From Marsupella aquatica (lineage: Eukaryota > Marchantiophyta): a DNA stretch of 64,000 nt. Below are positions 53,701 through 63,581 of the stretch, in pieces. The stretch is taken from contig OZ316891.1 in the NCBI GenBank assembly GCA_973895155.1, forward strand, positions 24,304,001-24,368,000. The letters are read 5' to 3'. Every line of letters starts with the position of its first letter. The stretch's first letter is position 1. A program made the position numbers and the translations under genes. Under the pieces are notes generated by a model. The model was not told the DNA's origin. It did no database searches and worked only from the letters and a program-made list of their open reading frames with translations.

Positions 53701-54999
53701 TCTTAGTTGTGCACAATTCACAAGCCTAGTGAAAGAATCGGTCCGGTAAGTGTGGATCAAAGGAGAGTATCCCGTTTCCAAGCCGAATAGCTACCATACG
53801 GCAAGAGGACGGACATAAACAAGTGGTTTACAATTGTTTGAGGGTAGTTCTTGGGGTTAGAGGTCTTGGGAAACGCGCCACAACCAGATCCTCCACTAGA
53901 ACATGTTGGGGAGGCCAAAGCCATATCAAAGGCCGTGACCGATGCTGGGGCCGAAGCCGAGGGTGGACCCAGTCAAGTTGATGAAGAGTTGACTCAGTCC
54001 GGGGTAGGTAATCTGTCAGAGGATGGACCAACGGCAGTGGCTGCGAGGGAAGCGTTGGGGGCGTCCATTGAGGATCTGCCACCGGTGTCGTGACGGTGCA
54101 AGGGCGTCGTTCCTTTAAGGAAGGGCGGACGTAGAGGTAGGAGGCGTGAGTGGGCAGGGCGGGCTCAGATCTCCAAGTTTAGGATTAGGATCAAGACCAG
54201 GAGACGGCCCTAACACTTAGATTAGTGGGATGGCGGATCCACTGGTAGGAGCAACACTTGTGCTCCTGCCTTGTTGTACAGTTAGGTAGATTACAGGTAG
54301 GATAGATTAAGCTTACGCAGCAAAGTTTTGGACCGATCCGCTGCCAGGATAAATACCTAGGCAGCGGGGAGTCCAGGGCCTCTTCTTTAGCAAGTTTTTA
54401 GTTGCACCAGCAGGGCTGGGATCAAGTAGTAAGAGAAGCTCTCGGTTAGTTATACAGTGACCCTTGTGTATATTCATGTTTCTCATGCCTAAGAACTGAA
54501 TAGAGTTGGCCTCACAGCTTAGTTCGCAAAGCTTGTGTATGAGATGTACTGTTTGTATGGCAAGTGCATGGTATAACTCAGTCAAAAGGAGTCATTTTGC
54601 TATTTGTGCGTCGCATTAACTTGTGTGAAGAGTGCCCACATCAATGAAGGGAAGTAGCAAGGGAGTGAGAGTTGGATGTGTCGAGCTGAGAGAGGTCTTA
54701 GCGGCTTAACCAAGCCAATTGGGGATCATTCCGGCGGCGGAATCCAAACATACCTAATGGAAGACCAGGAGAGGAATACAAGGGAGGGCCTAGAATAGGT
54801 CGGCTAAGTATCTCATGACCCGATGAAGGATCTGTCCAGTATATGTGTGTAAAATATTAATAGTAGTTGAAGGAGAGTTAGCAGCGTCCCATGCCGCTAA
54901 GCCATGGAAACGGCCTTGCCAAGGACAAAACCTACGGGAATTGGCTTGAGCAAGGGGGTTTTCTTGGGTTTGGGGAGCCATGGGACGCACCACATTGAG

Positions 55000-55809
55000 G
55001 GTTCCAAGTATCTTATGATGGAGCGTGAGTCAAATCCAACATAGATGCCTCGTTGTCTTTGTGGTCCCATTTTAGTTTGTTTAGGACCTAAAATTGGTAC
55101 AAGTACCAGGCAACCGAATGTTCGTAGATGTGTGATGTCAGGTGGCAATCCATATGCCAGGAAATGGGGAGTTTGGGAATTAAATGATGATGGTCTCAAT
55201 CTGAGGAGGGCGGCAGCATGTAGGACCGCATGGCCCAAGGCTGATGCTGGTAAGTGAGACTGCATCAGTAGGGGTCTGGCCACCATTTGTATAATTATGC
55301 TTAATTACGGATTCAGCAATGCCATTCTGAAAATGAACATGTGCAACAGGATATTTAGTGTCGATACCCGCAGTTTCACAGAAGTCATCGAAAGTTTTTG
55401 ATGTAAATTCCCCCGCGTTATCAACTCTAATTTTTTTTATTGGGTTCTCTGGGAATTGATGTTTTAATTTCAGGATATGTGATAAAATCCTCGGGAAAAC
55501 AAGATTCCTGGTGGAAAGCAGTGAGACCTGTGACCACTTGGTGGAGGCATCTATGATAACCAGGAAATATCTGAATGGGCCAGAAGGAGGGTCGATTGGG
55601 CCACAGACACTGCTTGTATCCTCTCTAGGAATTGTGGGATCTGATGTATTGTCTTTGACGGTGATGGATGAGTCACCATTTTTCCTTGTGAGCATGCTAT
55701 ACAAGGTCGGATAGATGCTGAAGGGTGAACGCCTTGAGGTATACCAACGGTAGCTTTTAAGATATTGTGGTACATTGTTGTACCAGGATGTCTGAGACGA
55801 TTGTGCCAT
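55000..55809 (-). pseudogene. pol: Copia integrase
   Basis: The open piece 55180-55809 has the integrase core: Asp in FRYFLVIIDASTKW, Asp in IRVDNAGEFTS, and Glu in NGIAESVIK. The frame shifts near 55250-55290 into 54897-55286, which has the C-terminal landmarks FGCLVLVPILGPKQTKMGPQ and GIYVGFDSRSIIRYLEP. The gypsy element is inserted directly after this last block. Confidence 0.88.
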
Positions 55810-56005
55810 CTCTATGTTAAGGTAATTGAGGTGATCTCCGTATGATAAGAATATATTCGGGTGATGTAGAGTCCGGGAGGATATATGGGTAGTATTTCGC
55901 GGACTAATCTCCCTGATTTGGTGTTCTCCAGGATATGCAAGACTTCACGGTTTCCACAGGTGTCTATGTGAATATCAAATCTGTTAGCACGTATGTCACT
56001 AAAAC

Positions 56006-56445
56006 TTATAAGGTTTCTAGTGGCCGTGGTGCATAAATTGCTGAGTCGATTTGAATAATTGTTCCCTTTGGAAATCTGACTTTTGCTGGACCATAACCTT
56101 CCTCTATGTAATTAGATCCAGTGATTGTTGTCATGGATCGATGGGATGGTGTTATACTGAGGAAGTAGTCTTTGTGGCGCAGGATTGAATGAGATGTGCC
56201 GCTATCAACAATACAATTGTGATGATCGTCCAGAAGAGAGGGATTAGATCCTAATCGGGCAGTATGGACCTCAGGTGCTACTTGGCCTGGTGCATAGTCC
56301 TCAATGTTATCTGTAGTTTCCATGTAGTTACCATAGGCTTCATTACTGGGTGTTTCCATGCTTTGCTTGTAAAGTTTGACAAAATGGGCAGGTACTCGAC
56401 AATCTCTCTGTAAGTGTCCTTTTGTGCCGCACCTGAAGCATTCTG
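56006..56445 (-). pseudogene. pol: Copia zinc knuckle and aspartic protease
   Basis: On the minus strand CFRCGTKGHLQRDC (about 56395-56440) is a CX2CX4HX4C knuckle. The 117-codon piece that follows has CIVDSGTSHSILRHKDYF, the protease active site. Downstream stops separate it from integrase. Confidence 0.85.
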
Positions 56446-56462
56446 CAGAGTTATCGTTCTCT

Positions 56463-57309
56463 CTTATCCAATTATTGTATCCCCTTCCGCGGCCTCCCCC
56501 TCAGCCTCTGTCTCTGTATCCACCACCTCGTCCTCGTTGTCCACCTCTTCAATTAAAATTTCCAAAGGTTTGGCCTCCCCTTTCAGGTTGATCATTGCCC
56601 CTGCCTCGTTGTTGATTTCTTCCTCGGCCATAGGTTTGTCCTCTCCTCCCCCTGAAATTTCCATGTCCTCTGCCTCTTGCTTTATCATTCTGTCGATTGA
56701 AGTTGATTTCAGGTTTAGGTGGGGGTGCGGCAGACCCTGGTGGGCGAGATTTTGCATTTTCCAGGAGGAGTAATTGATGCTTCTTTGAAGAAGCATATGA
56801 GCAATGAGCTCTGAATATTTTGTAAATCCCATATTTTTGTATTGTGATGCAAGGAGTAGATTTCATGCGCTGAACGTTGATAGGGTGCATTCGATTTGCT
56901 CCTCGTCGCCAACGGGGTGGCCATAGACTGCTAGCTGTGAGATAATTTGGAAGAGTTCGCCATTGTAATTGGATATAGAAGTATGGTCCTGTACCCGCAA
57001 TTTTATGTAATCATGGCGGGCGGCTGGCAGGGAAACTAGTCGCATGTGATCGAACCTTAATTTCAGATCCTCCCAGAGGATTCGGGGGTTGAATTGATTT
57101 AGGTATTGGATCTTGAGTGGCTCTGCAAGATGGTGGCGTATAAAGATTAATGCTCTTGCCTTTTGCTGTAAAGTTAGGCCTGCATCAGTTAAAATTGCGT
57201 CCTGAAGGTCTTTTGATGCCAGATATGCTTCAACGTCCAGTGACCATGATAAATAATTTGCGCCATCAATGGTTAGGGCCTTAAATTGAAGCTTCTTGAT
57301 CAAATTCAT
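56463..57309 (-). pseudogene. gag: Copia gag
   Basis: MNLIKKLQFKALTIDGANYL opens a UBN2-type copia gag (YLSWSLDVEAYLASKDL). TGA at 56863 interrupts it and LLLASQYKNMG continues in the same frame. A frame change near 56780 leads to the basic Arg/Gly tail RGRGHGNFRGRRGQTYGRG. Initiation at 57309 fits a leader of ~380 bp from the LTR. Confidence 0.85.
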
Positions 57310-57691
57310 GTTTGTAAGTTTACAATGTTTATGATGATCAGAATATAAATTGAGTTATATTCAGGAATCGAAGAGTTATGATCTGTCGTGAGATGATAAT
57401 TCAAATGCAAAGGAATTTTGAGAAACTTCCTTGTGTTGATCAAATGTGCAAGATCTATCGTGTATATTGTTGTCCGGATGCTTGCGCTCCTGTTTCTTCA
57501 ATTTTGATTTCGCGCATGTATAATGGATTTTGATTCACTCAAGAATGTAAAGTATGCAACTTGATTCAATGAATATGGTTGGATAAAAAAAATTGTTACA
57601 TGCTACGAGTCACTGGCCATAAGCTTCATTCCATGGAAGGATGAGTAATTGAAAAAACTTTTGCTCAGATTGGAGAGTCGTGCGGATAACG
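57310..57691 (-). other. Copia leader
   Basis: Untranslated region between gag start and 5' LTR. No classical iMet primer site (TGGTATCAGAGC) is present next to the LTR. Confidence 0.6.
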
Positions 57692-57865
57692 TATTATGCA
57701 CACCATAGACAACAATACACCGGCAAGCTCACTTCCTTCTCACTCATTGTGGGAGTGTAAATAACTCCTATATAGTACATGGTATGGTGGTTATGTAACC
57801 GCCTCAACTCCCTATATACTAGGGTGAGTCTAGGTAATCAGGGTTAGGGTTTATCCCTTACAACA
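57692..57865 (-). repeat. Copia 5' LTR (174 bp)
   Basis: Partner of 26929-27103, followed by the target duplication CTTAC at 57866-57870. Confidence 0.9.
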
Positions 57866-58446
57866 CTTACTTTTGATATTAAAAAACCCTATAGTTCTTA
57901 TAATTCTTAAAATTGGATTAAAACACCCCTATATTTCTTCAACAAAATTGTAAAGTCTTCCACGCATTTGAATTAAAAAACCCCTAACTTCTTCGCGCGC
58001 GATGGGTCGGAAGAAAAGAAGTGAGGACCTGAGATTTTTCCATTGTGAAGCTAAAGGAAATTTTAATTTACATGAATGTTGTTGTGGATTCCTATTTTTC
58101 AAAGACCATTGCTCTTGCTATAAAAAGTGTTATTGTTATAGAGCTACTTAAGATTTTACTTTTGGGGAGTATTGTTGATGAATCATATTTTTCAGAGAGC
58201 AATAAAGAGTGTTTTTTTTTCTACAGAGCTATCGGAAATCATGTTGTTCATATGGCGCTGCTCTTGTTACAAGGAGCACTTCAAATACTTTGCCGCTACA
58301 GAAACTACAGGAAATGTTACATGTGCATCTTCACTCTCTATTCTATATACATTCTTAATTTCAATTTTTGGTGTTCTGTTCTTACCGTGACAGAATTTGG
58401 TGCACATTATGTTCTTACCGTGACAAAAATGTACATTGTTCACCTT

Positions 58447-58523
58447 AATTAGTGTGACTAACACTAATTTGAGAGCGCCCATTTTTAGGGTCTACTCGCG
58501 AATTAGTGTTAGTCACACTAATT
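58447..58523. repeat. Perfect 23-bp inverted repeat with 31-bp spacer
   Basis: Arms 58447-58469 and 58501-58523 are exact reverse complements. Each arm contains AGTGTGACTAACACT, itself an imperfect dyad. It could be the end of a small foldback element or a cruciform; no target duplication was found. Confidence 0.85.
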
Positions 58524-58650
58524 TTGTGCTAACACTATTTTGAAATGTTTAAAGTATCATAAACCTACCCACATATCAACAAGCTCCAACTACAGTGAAA
58601 AAAATTATGGAATACAAAGCGCTTACTTACGAGGGAACATCTTGTAGGCC

Positions 58651-58742
58651 AGTAACAATGAAATCACCTCAAGATCCTTGACGGGAAGTGAATGGGAGTA
58701 ACAATGAAATCACCTCAAGATCCTTGATGGGAAGTGAATGGG
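58651..58742. repeat. 46-bp tandem duplication
   Basis: Two copies of a 46-bp unit starting AGTAACAATGAAATCACC, at 58651 and 58697, with one substitution seen. Confidence 0.85.
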
Positions 58743-59619
58743 AGAGCTGGGTAGGTCTAGGGTTCACCGAGGCACTGGCCCAGGCAAAGGAGCTTATTTG
58801 GGAACGACATATATCATGGGGGGGATGAAGGACAGAAATGTAATGGACCTCACCCCCCATAGTTTCAGAGAGGTGTTGATTCTTCTACCTGACCTGAGCC
58901 TGTGAGGGATCAACATTCCTCGTTCCAAAAGGAAGGAGGTAGTATCGTGCTGCAACTCAATTTGCTTTGATGTGAGATGCAAACCCATGAACACCTGGCA
59001 GGTCTTGATTATCAGTAACACATGGAACCTTCGTGATGATCGATAGAAAATCAGTGCCCGAGTTAAGGAGGAGCTAACCAGGTGGACATGTGTCTCCTCA
59101 AGAGAAGCAAGCAATCAATCTTCCTTTTACCTTCTCCCCAGAGAAACCAACGTTCCAACAGGACCAATTCACTGAAAAAGTCTTACAAAGAACAGTGGAG
59201 TAAAAGCAATAAAGTTCCAGAGAGGACACATGTCAAACAAGTGCTCCACACAAGTAAAGATGTTTGTTGTAGTCCACTGCTGTGCACTGAGGTATTCTAT
59301 TGTGCGAGCAAACAGGAGTTTTGCTAGCGAGGACAGCAGGCTAGCGAGGCAAGTTTGTGCGTAACTTCAGGGTAGTTCAGGCTGATCCCCAAGTAAGATT
59401 GTCGATATATATTGTGAAACAGTTACGGAAAATGAAAATGCAGATACTTAAATATTCACAAACGCAAAAATCTAGATCTTCACTACACTGAACTGAATGA
59501 AAAGGCATCATCACTATGAACAAAACCAGGTCAAAAAACCTTTCACAATCCATCTTTAATAAAACTTTGGTATGACAAATATCTTCTGGAATGAGATTGC
59601 ATCTGAAATTGACCATGAG

Positions 59620-59955
59620 TCATTGAGAATCCTCTAATTCCAAATCATCTAAGGAATTACTAGGATTGCTACTCGACTCCCTATCAGTCTCCTCAGCCGA
59701 ATTGTCAACATACTGTGCTACAGTCCCAGCCTCATCATCTATGAATTGAGGGCAGTAAAGGGCTTTCCAAACACCCCTCACTGACCGCAGACCTTTCCCC
59801 TCCCAAGTCAAAACGATGGGCGCTTCATCAACCTCCTTTGCAGTCTTTTCAGCATAGCATGGAAGCGCAAATCCCTTCTCAGGGGTCACAAGAAAATGAT
59901 CCTCGATTTCTTTCCGAAGGCAGAATCTCTCCTCCAAAAACCAATCCGAACGCCT
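59620..59955 (-). pseudogene. Possible extra exon or fragment related to the ParB-like gene
   Basis: After TTTCTTCAG (about 59956) the minus strand is open for ~112 codons to 59620 and ends in an acidic tail. VWKALYCPQFID resembles EWEVLHCPWYLE in exon 2 of the gene upstream. It could be an alternative terminal exon or the remnant of a tandem paralogue. No expression evidence is visible. Confidence 0.3.
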
Positions 59956-60609
59956 ATCACTGAAGAAATCACCAGAATCGGATCAATACTACACATCCAA
60001 AAATTCTACAAACAAAATAAAAACACCAAATAGGGAGTTCTACATCAAAGGCCAAGTGCTTTACTCCAGGTCGAATTCATCCTTCTCGTCTGAAGGTCCT
60101 CCCTGATCATCTCCTGGGATGGTGAACTCATCATCCGACCCTTCATCATTGGGATCATTGTTTTTCGGGTCTGCGGCCCCTTTCAACTTCTGGGCATGTC
60201 TATCCAACACATTTGCCAAAGTTTTTTGCACACACAGATGAAGAATGTCTCGATCTTCAACACCCACAACAAATCTCCCAGCGTATTCCCCAGCGGCAAA
60301 AGCACTTCCATCTCCAACAGTCCAGTCAATGACAATGTCCTTTGGCAAAGTAAGGATCTCCATTACGGCTTGCATGAACCCAACTGACAATCTATTGGAA
60401 CCTGCGAAAGCCGCCTTGGGACTGGGATCAGTTTTTGGGTAGCAAACACTCAACATTGATTTATAGCGGGCATCCTCCGAGGAAGTCATTGGAACATATC
60501 CTGTATGTTTCGGGACTTTTGCCGAGAATTCCACCTTGCAGAAGACATCCATAATGAGAGTAACCACCTGAATTGAAAATGAGAATATGTAAGAAATGGG
60601 CACTTTTGG

Positions 60610-60623
60610 TAGCGAGCTCGCTA
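60610..60623. repeat. Palindrome TAGCGAGCTCGCTA in intron 3
   Basis: Perfect 14-bp dyad in the intron 60656-60568. Same arms, AGCGA-N2-TCGCT, as the sites at 62806-62817 (intron 1) and 63968-63985 (upstream flank). Confidence 0.6.
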
Positions 60624-62805
60624 GAAATTGCACAAAAACTATTGAGGATATCTTACCTCGATGTCCATATTTGCCTGATACAAAGGAGATGAAAGCAAAA
60701 CCGAATACTGTCGGACATGTTTAAATTTGTTCTTCTGCTCGACGGCAGAAAACATTTGCCTCATATGGTTATAGTCAGAGTTGTGAAGAACTGCGACATA
60801 ACCATCGTCGGCAAGCATCGGACGCATGACTCCAAAGAAATAATATGGTAATTTCTCACTCCAAACATTCCACTTCGGGACCTCCCGGTCTGTGACGCTC
60901 GTTCGATGACCCGTGGGAAGGAATATGAAACCCAAGTGAGCACCAATTCCAGCGTAATGTTTTCCGCTGATCATCACAGAGTTTGGGTGTTTGCTCGATT
61001 TGCTCATTCCAGACAACCACTAATCCGCATCGCCCATCCAGGGAGGTCTTACTTTCCTCTGGCTAATTGAGTTTGCAGTTTCCATGAGATTGCTCTTTGC
61101 CAAGAAATGCCTCTCACCGTCCTTCTCAAGACCACACATTTGTGCTACTCCTTGCGCGACGCATGCTTCCTCCTCATTCAAGTTGGAGAGAATTTGGACA
61201 TTGCGCTTCCTCTTTAAACGCTTGATTGAACCCAGGTCCACAACAGATTTTGTTGTGACCTCAACATTAGGAGACTTGGGTTCTTCTCCATCATCCGCCC
61301 CACTCTTCAAACTCCCAGAGGCTGCAGCCTTTCTCTTCTCTAAAAAACATGTTAATGTCAGACAGGTGACTGAGACAAAATTACTCCGAATGAGGTATGA
61401 AAAAAAGAGGAGAAAAAGACTTACTTTGCTTCCCAGACAAGACTGATCCATCCTTGGACGGGTCCTTCACCGGCACCTTCCAAGGTCTCCTCGATCTACT
61501 CCGATCGACAATGGCAGCTACACCAAGAACAACTTTCTCCATTGCCTCACATCCGCCAGCCTCGGCTTCTGCAGGAGCTAATTTGGACTCTGTAATGTAC
61601 GACTCTGGTATCAAGCCTCGATTTATCATATGAAATGTTGCCTTCTCTGCTGTGTCAAATGTCACTGCCCATTTGTCTGATTCTAAATACCATGGACAGT
61701 GAAGGACTTCCCACTCACTCATCTTCCTTGGAGCCTCCACTCCCTCATATGGGTACATTGAGTACTCTCCATATTTAACGGAGGTTGGATCCTCTTTCAC
61801 TCCTGCTATCCAAGGCGAGAAGCAAGCAGGATAGGACCACCAATATGTTTTGTCAACAACTTCTTTATCCACAAAAAAACGATATGTATATCTCTTCGCC
61901 CTCCTCCAAAAAAGTGAGATGTCAATCTTCTCACCCGACTTTGGTGGCCAAATCTGTGTGAAAAAACGAGATTTCACTCTCATTTGGAAATCTTCAAAGT
62001 CCTCCTCTATGTCAAGGATCAGCGATGGCTTTGTCTTCTCAAAGGAAGTAAGGATCCTTGCATCTGGAACAGTTGGGATCATCTCTGAAATAATCTCAGA
62101 CATGAGCGAAGAACAAATTGACTCAACCTGCTTCCATACAGCCCATCGGTGAAGCCAAAGTTTTGTTTCGCTGTCCGAGAATTGACCAGGGTGGAAGTAC
62201 TTCTTGCGAAGCTCAGGTCTGCATTGTGCCTCGAGGAGTACACATCTGAGCTGCAGAGTCAACGATGAGACACCCGTAAATAGCCTCGCACGATCGAGAC
62301 CACATGACACATTACCCCTTCCTTTATCGTCTGTTCGTTGGGCCTCCTTCCTCTCATGTTTGCAATAGTTGTGCATCTCAACACACTTCTGGAAAAAGTC
62401 ACCAAACTCAGGATTCAGGAGAGGTCGAATCTTTGGCACCTTCACATTCCAATCTGCTAGTTGCTCCTTCATCATGTCTTTCACTGCCATGTCTTGCGCA
62501 GCTTTTGAAAGAGGTTCTCCTTGCGCTTCTTTCAATTGGAACTTCTTCTTCAAATCTTCCGTCTACGCTGCAATATTAGCAGCAGACAAAATGTACGTGC
62601 AGGCATCGAGTGTCATGTTCTTCGAATACCAAGCCGGTTTCCTGATATTTGCCATCTTCTGCTGGAAAAGTTTGTAGTTGTCTGCATCGATGATATCTTT
62701 GTATACAGAAAGGTCATTACTGAGCACCTTCTAGACTCTCTTTGCTTGAAGGACCCAAGAATTCTCAACGTGACATTGAGTCAACCTGAACAAAAGAAAC
62801 AGGTC

Positions 62806-62817
62806 AGCGAGATCGCT
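62806..62817. repeat. Palindrome AGCGA-GA-TCGCT in intron 1
   Basis: Dyad with a two-base spacer, in the intron 62877-62786 of the ParB-like gene. Confidence 0.55.
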
Positions 62818-63581
62818 AACAAGAGGAACTGAAAGAATTTTATATACAATTTAGAGCTTGAAGGAAAAGAAACAAACCTATTCAGCGCATGCATCGCCGA
62901 CTCAATCTGAACGAATGAGTTCTTGTCACCCTTGAAAATTTGGCAAACAACTCGAGGATGATATTTGACATCATGGGGATTCTCGTCCGCAAGCTGCATC
63001 CATGAGTACAGACGATGATTTCCATCGAAAACACAGAACATTTTGTCTTTCAAAATTTTGAAAGCTTCGTGAGAATCACATTCCCTCTCGAATTCTTCAT
63101 TTTGAAGAATCCACATGTCATCCCACGACTCCCGAATCACATCCTCGCACATCTGGACAAGGCCATCCTTGCCGGTCATTTGGACGTAAAATCGAGGCGC
63201 ATCTTTGATGTATCCCTGCGTCCGGAATTCATTCTTGAGTGTCTCGATTGCAATCGAGTTTGTTTGCAAGGACCGAACGATCTGCATGTTTCGCATACTG
63301 CAAAGGGGAATCCTTGGAGGAGCGAGGGGGAATCCAAATTTGTCATTTCCAAAAGGGAAAAGATGGCGATTGATGACAACATAATAGGGTTCTGAAGCTC
63401 CAAGTTGAAACGTAGGATTCACAACATCTACTTGGTTCACCATCTTGGGCCTCCTTGGTGTTTTCAATCCCGCCTGGAGCGCCTTCTTGTTCACTGTAGA
63501 CCTTGTCTCCCTTCGGCTTGACTTGACTGACTTGAACGATCCTATTGATGACAAGCTCTTGGGTGAAGACAATGGCTCCAT

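Larger units (their letters stand above)
40111..53882 (+). mobile_element. Divergent solo LTR of the giant-LTR family, split by two further solo LTRs
   Basis: Starts TGTGATGCC, ends GCGCCACA. Flanks ACCGG (40106-40110) and ACCAG (53883-53887) are a 5-bp target duplication with one mismatch, and the outer LTR continues across it. Without its two insertions it is about 4.58 kb, the same size class as the others, but its sequence has diverged strongly, marking an older subfamily. The lack of internal region means it arose by LTR-LTR recombination. Confidence 0.85.
30434..54994 (+). mobile_element. Giant-LTR Ty3/gypsy element (outer copy) with nested insertions
   Basis: Starts TGTGATGCC, ends GCACCACA, flanked by TTGGG (30429-30433) and TTGAG (54995-54999), a 5-bp target duplication with one mismatch. 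Organisation: 5' LTR 30434-34808, internal gag region 34809-37066, then a direct jump into the middle of the 3' LTR (37067-40110 and 53888-54994). pol, polypurine tract and the first ~900 bp of the 3' LTR are gone. The 3' LTR also holds a TIR element and a solo LTR with two further solo LTRs inside. gag wording resembles that of the element at 1-14342, so both belong to the same broad gypsy group. Confidence 0.88.
37067..54994 (+). repeat. 5'-truncated 3' LTR of the outer element, interrupted
   Basis: Begins inside the LTR ORF at CCCTACCAGAGGAAGTGCAA (compare 31346) and runs to 40110, resumes at 53888 and ends GCACCACA at 54994. ORF remains are visible at 37084-37436, 37777-39366 and 39553-40110 and 53888-54093, with many stops. 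Interruptions: the TIR element 37440-37767 and the solo LTR 40111-53882. Confidence 0.85.
26929..57865 (-). mobile_element. Ty1/copia retrotransposon split by a 24.6-kb nested insertion
   Basis: Short LTRs are at 26929-27103 and 57692-57865, with TSD CTTAC on both sides (26924-26928 and 57866-57870). The polypurine tract AAGGGGGAG (minus strand, 27104-27112) precedes the 3' LTR. The order gag, zinc knuckle, protease, integrase, RT, RNase H on the minus strand is the copia order. The coding region is cut in the segment after integrase by the gypsy element 30434-54994. Joining its flanks restores an uninterrupted copia reading frame. Without the insertion the element is about 6.4 kb. gag and pol carry stops and frameshifts. 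The primer site next to the 5' LTR (CGTTATCCGCACG on the minus strand) is not one I recognise. Confidence 0.93.
26804..58033. mobile_element. Outermost TIR element (~290 bp without its insertions)
   Basis: The left end CTCGGGCCCCCA (26804) and the right end, read inward, CTCAGGTCCTCA differ at three transitions. The flanks ATTTTTCC (26796-26803 and 58034-58041) form a perfect 8-bp target duplication. Removing the copia element and one CTTAC copy leaves about 288 bp, a MITE-sized non-autonomous element with AAAACCCCTA-rich body. The 328-bp element at 37440-37767 has the same end pattern (CTCGGGGG.TCACTTC) and similar body. An 8-bp duplication fits hAT, but the CTCGGG ends are not typical hAT ends, so the superfamily is left open. 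Confidence 0.7.
58042..59376. other. Non-coding stretch with small repeats
   Basis: Seen: a diverged ~100-bp duplication at about 58080-58240, a TTCTTACCGTGACA duplication near 58378 and 58408, a perfect inverted repeat (58447-58523) and a 46-bp tandem duplication (58651-58742). No gene supported. Confidence 0.5.
60061..63581 (-). pseudogene. Four-exon gene: ParB-like domain plus permuted methyltransferase-like domain (copy 2), three in-frame TAG
   Basis: Exons 63581-62878, 62785-61425, 61339-60657 and 60567-60061 join at GT..AG borders in matching phase to 1085 codons. Residues 1-50 are basic. Residues about 95-235 look like a ParB/sulfiredoxin fold: TLKNEFRTQGYIKDAPRFYV, then VFDGNHRLYSW (DGNHR at 186-190, like GxHR). 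The middle region is Trp/Tyr-rich, of unknown type. Exon 3 begins with KKRK, a likely nuclear signal, then FIFLPTGHR at the motif IV position (no DPPY) and a YVAVLHNSDY strand. Exon 4 has DWTVGDGSAFAAGEYAGRFVVGVED, like the C-terminal SAM motif I of beta-class DNA methyltransferases, and a long acidic tail. TAG codons near 62731, 62563 and at 61020 interrupt it, but there is no frameshift. Start chosen at ATG 63581; upstream codons read non-ATG. Confidence 0.6.

Noticed and set aside
58045-58452. 135-codon ORF
   Set aside because: Built on a diverged internal duplication in AT-rich DNA; hydrophobic runs come from T-rich codons.
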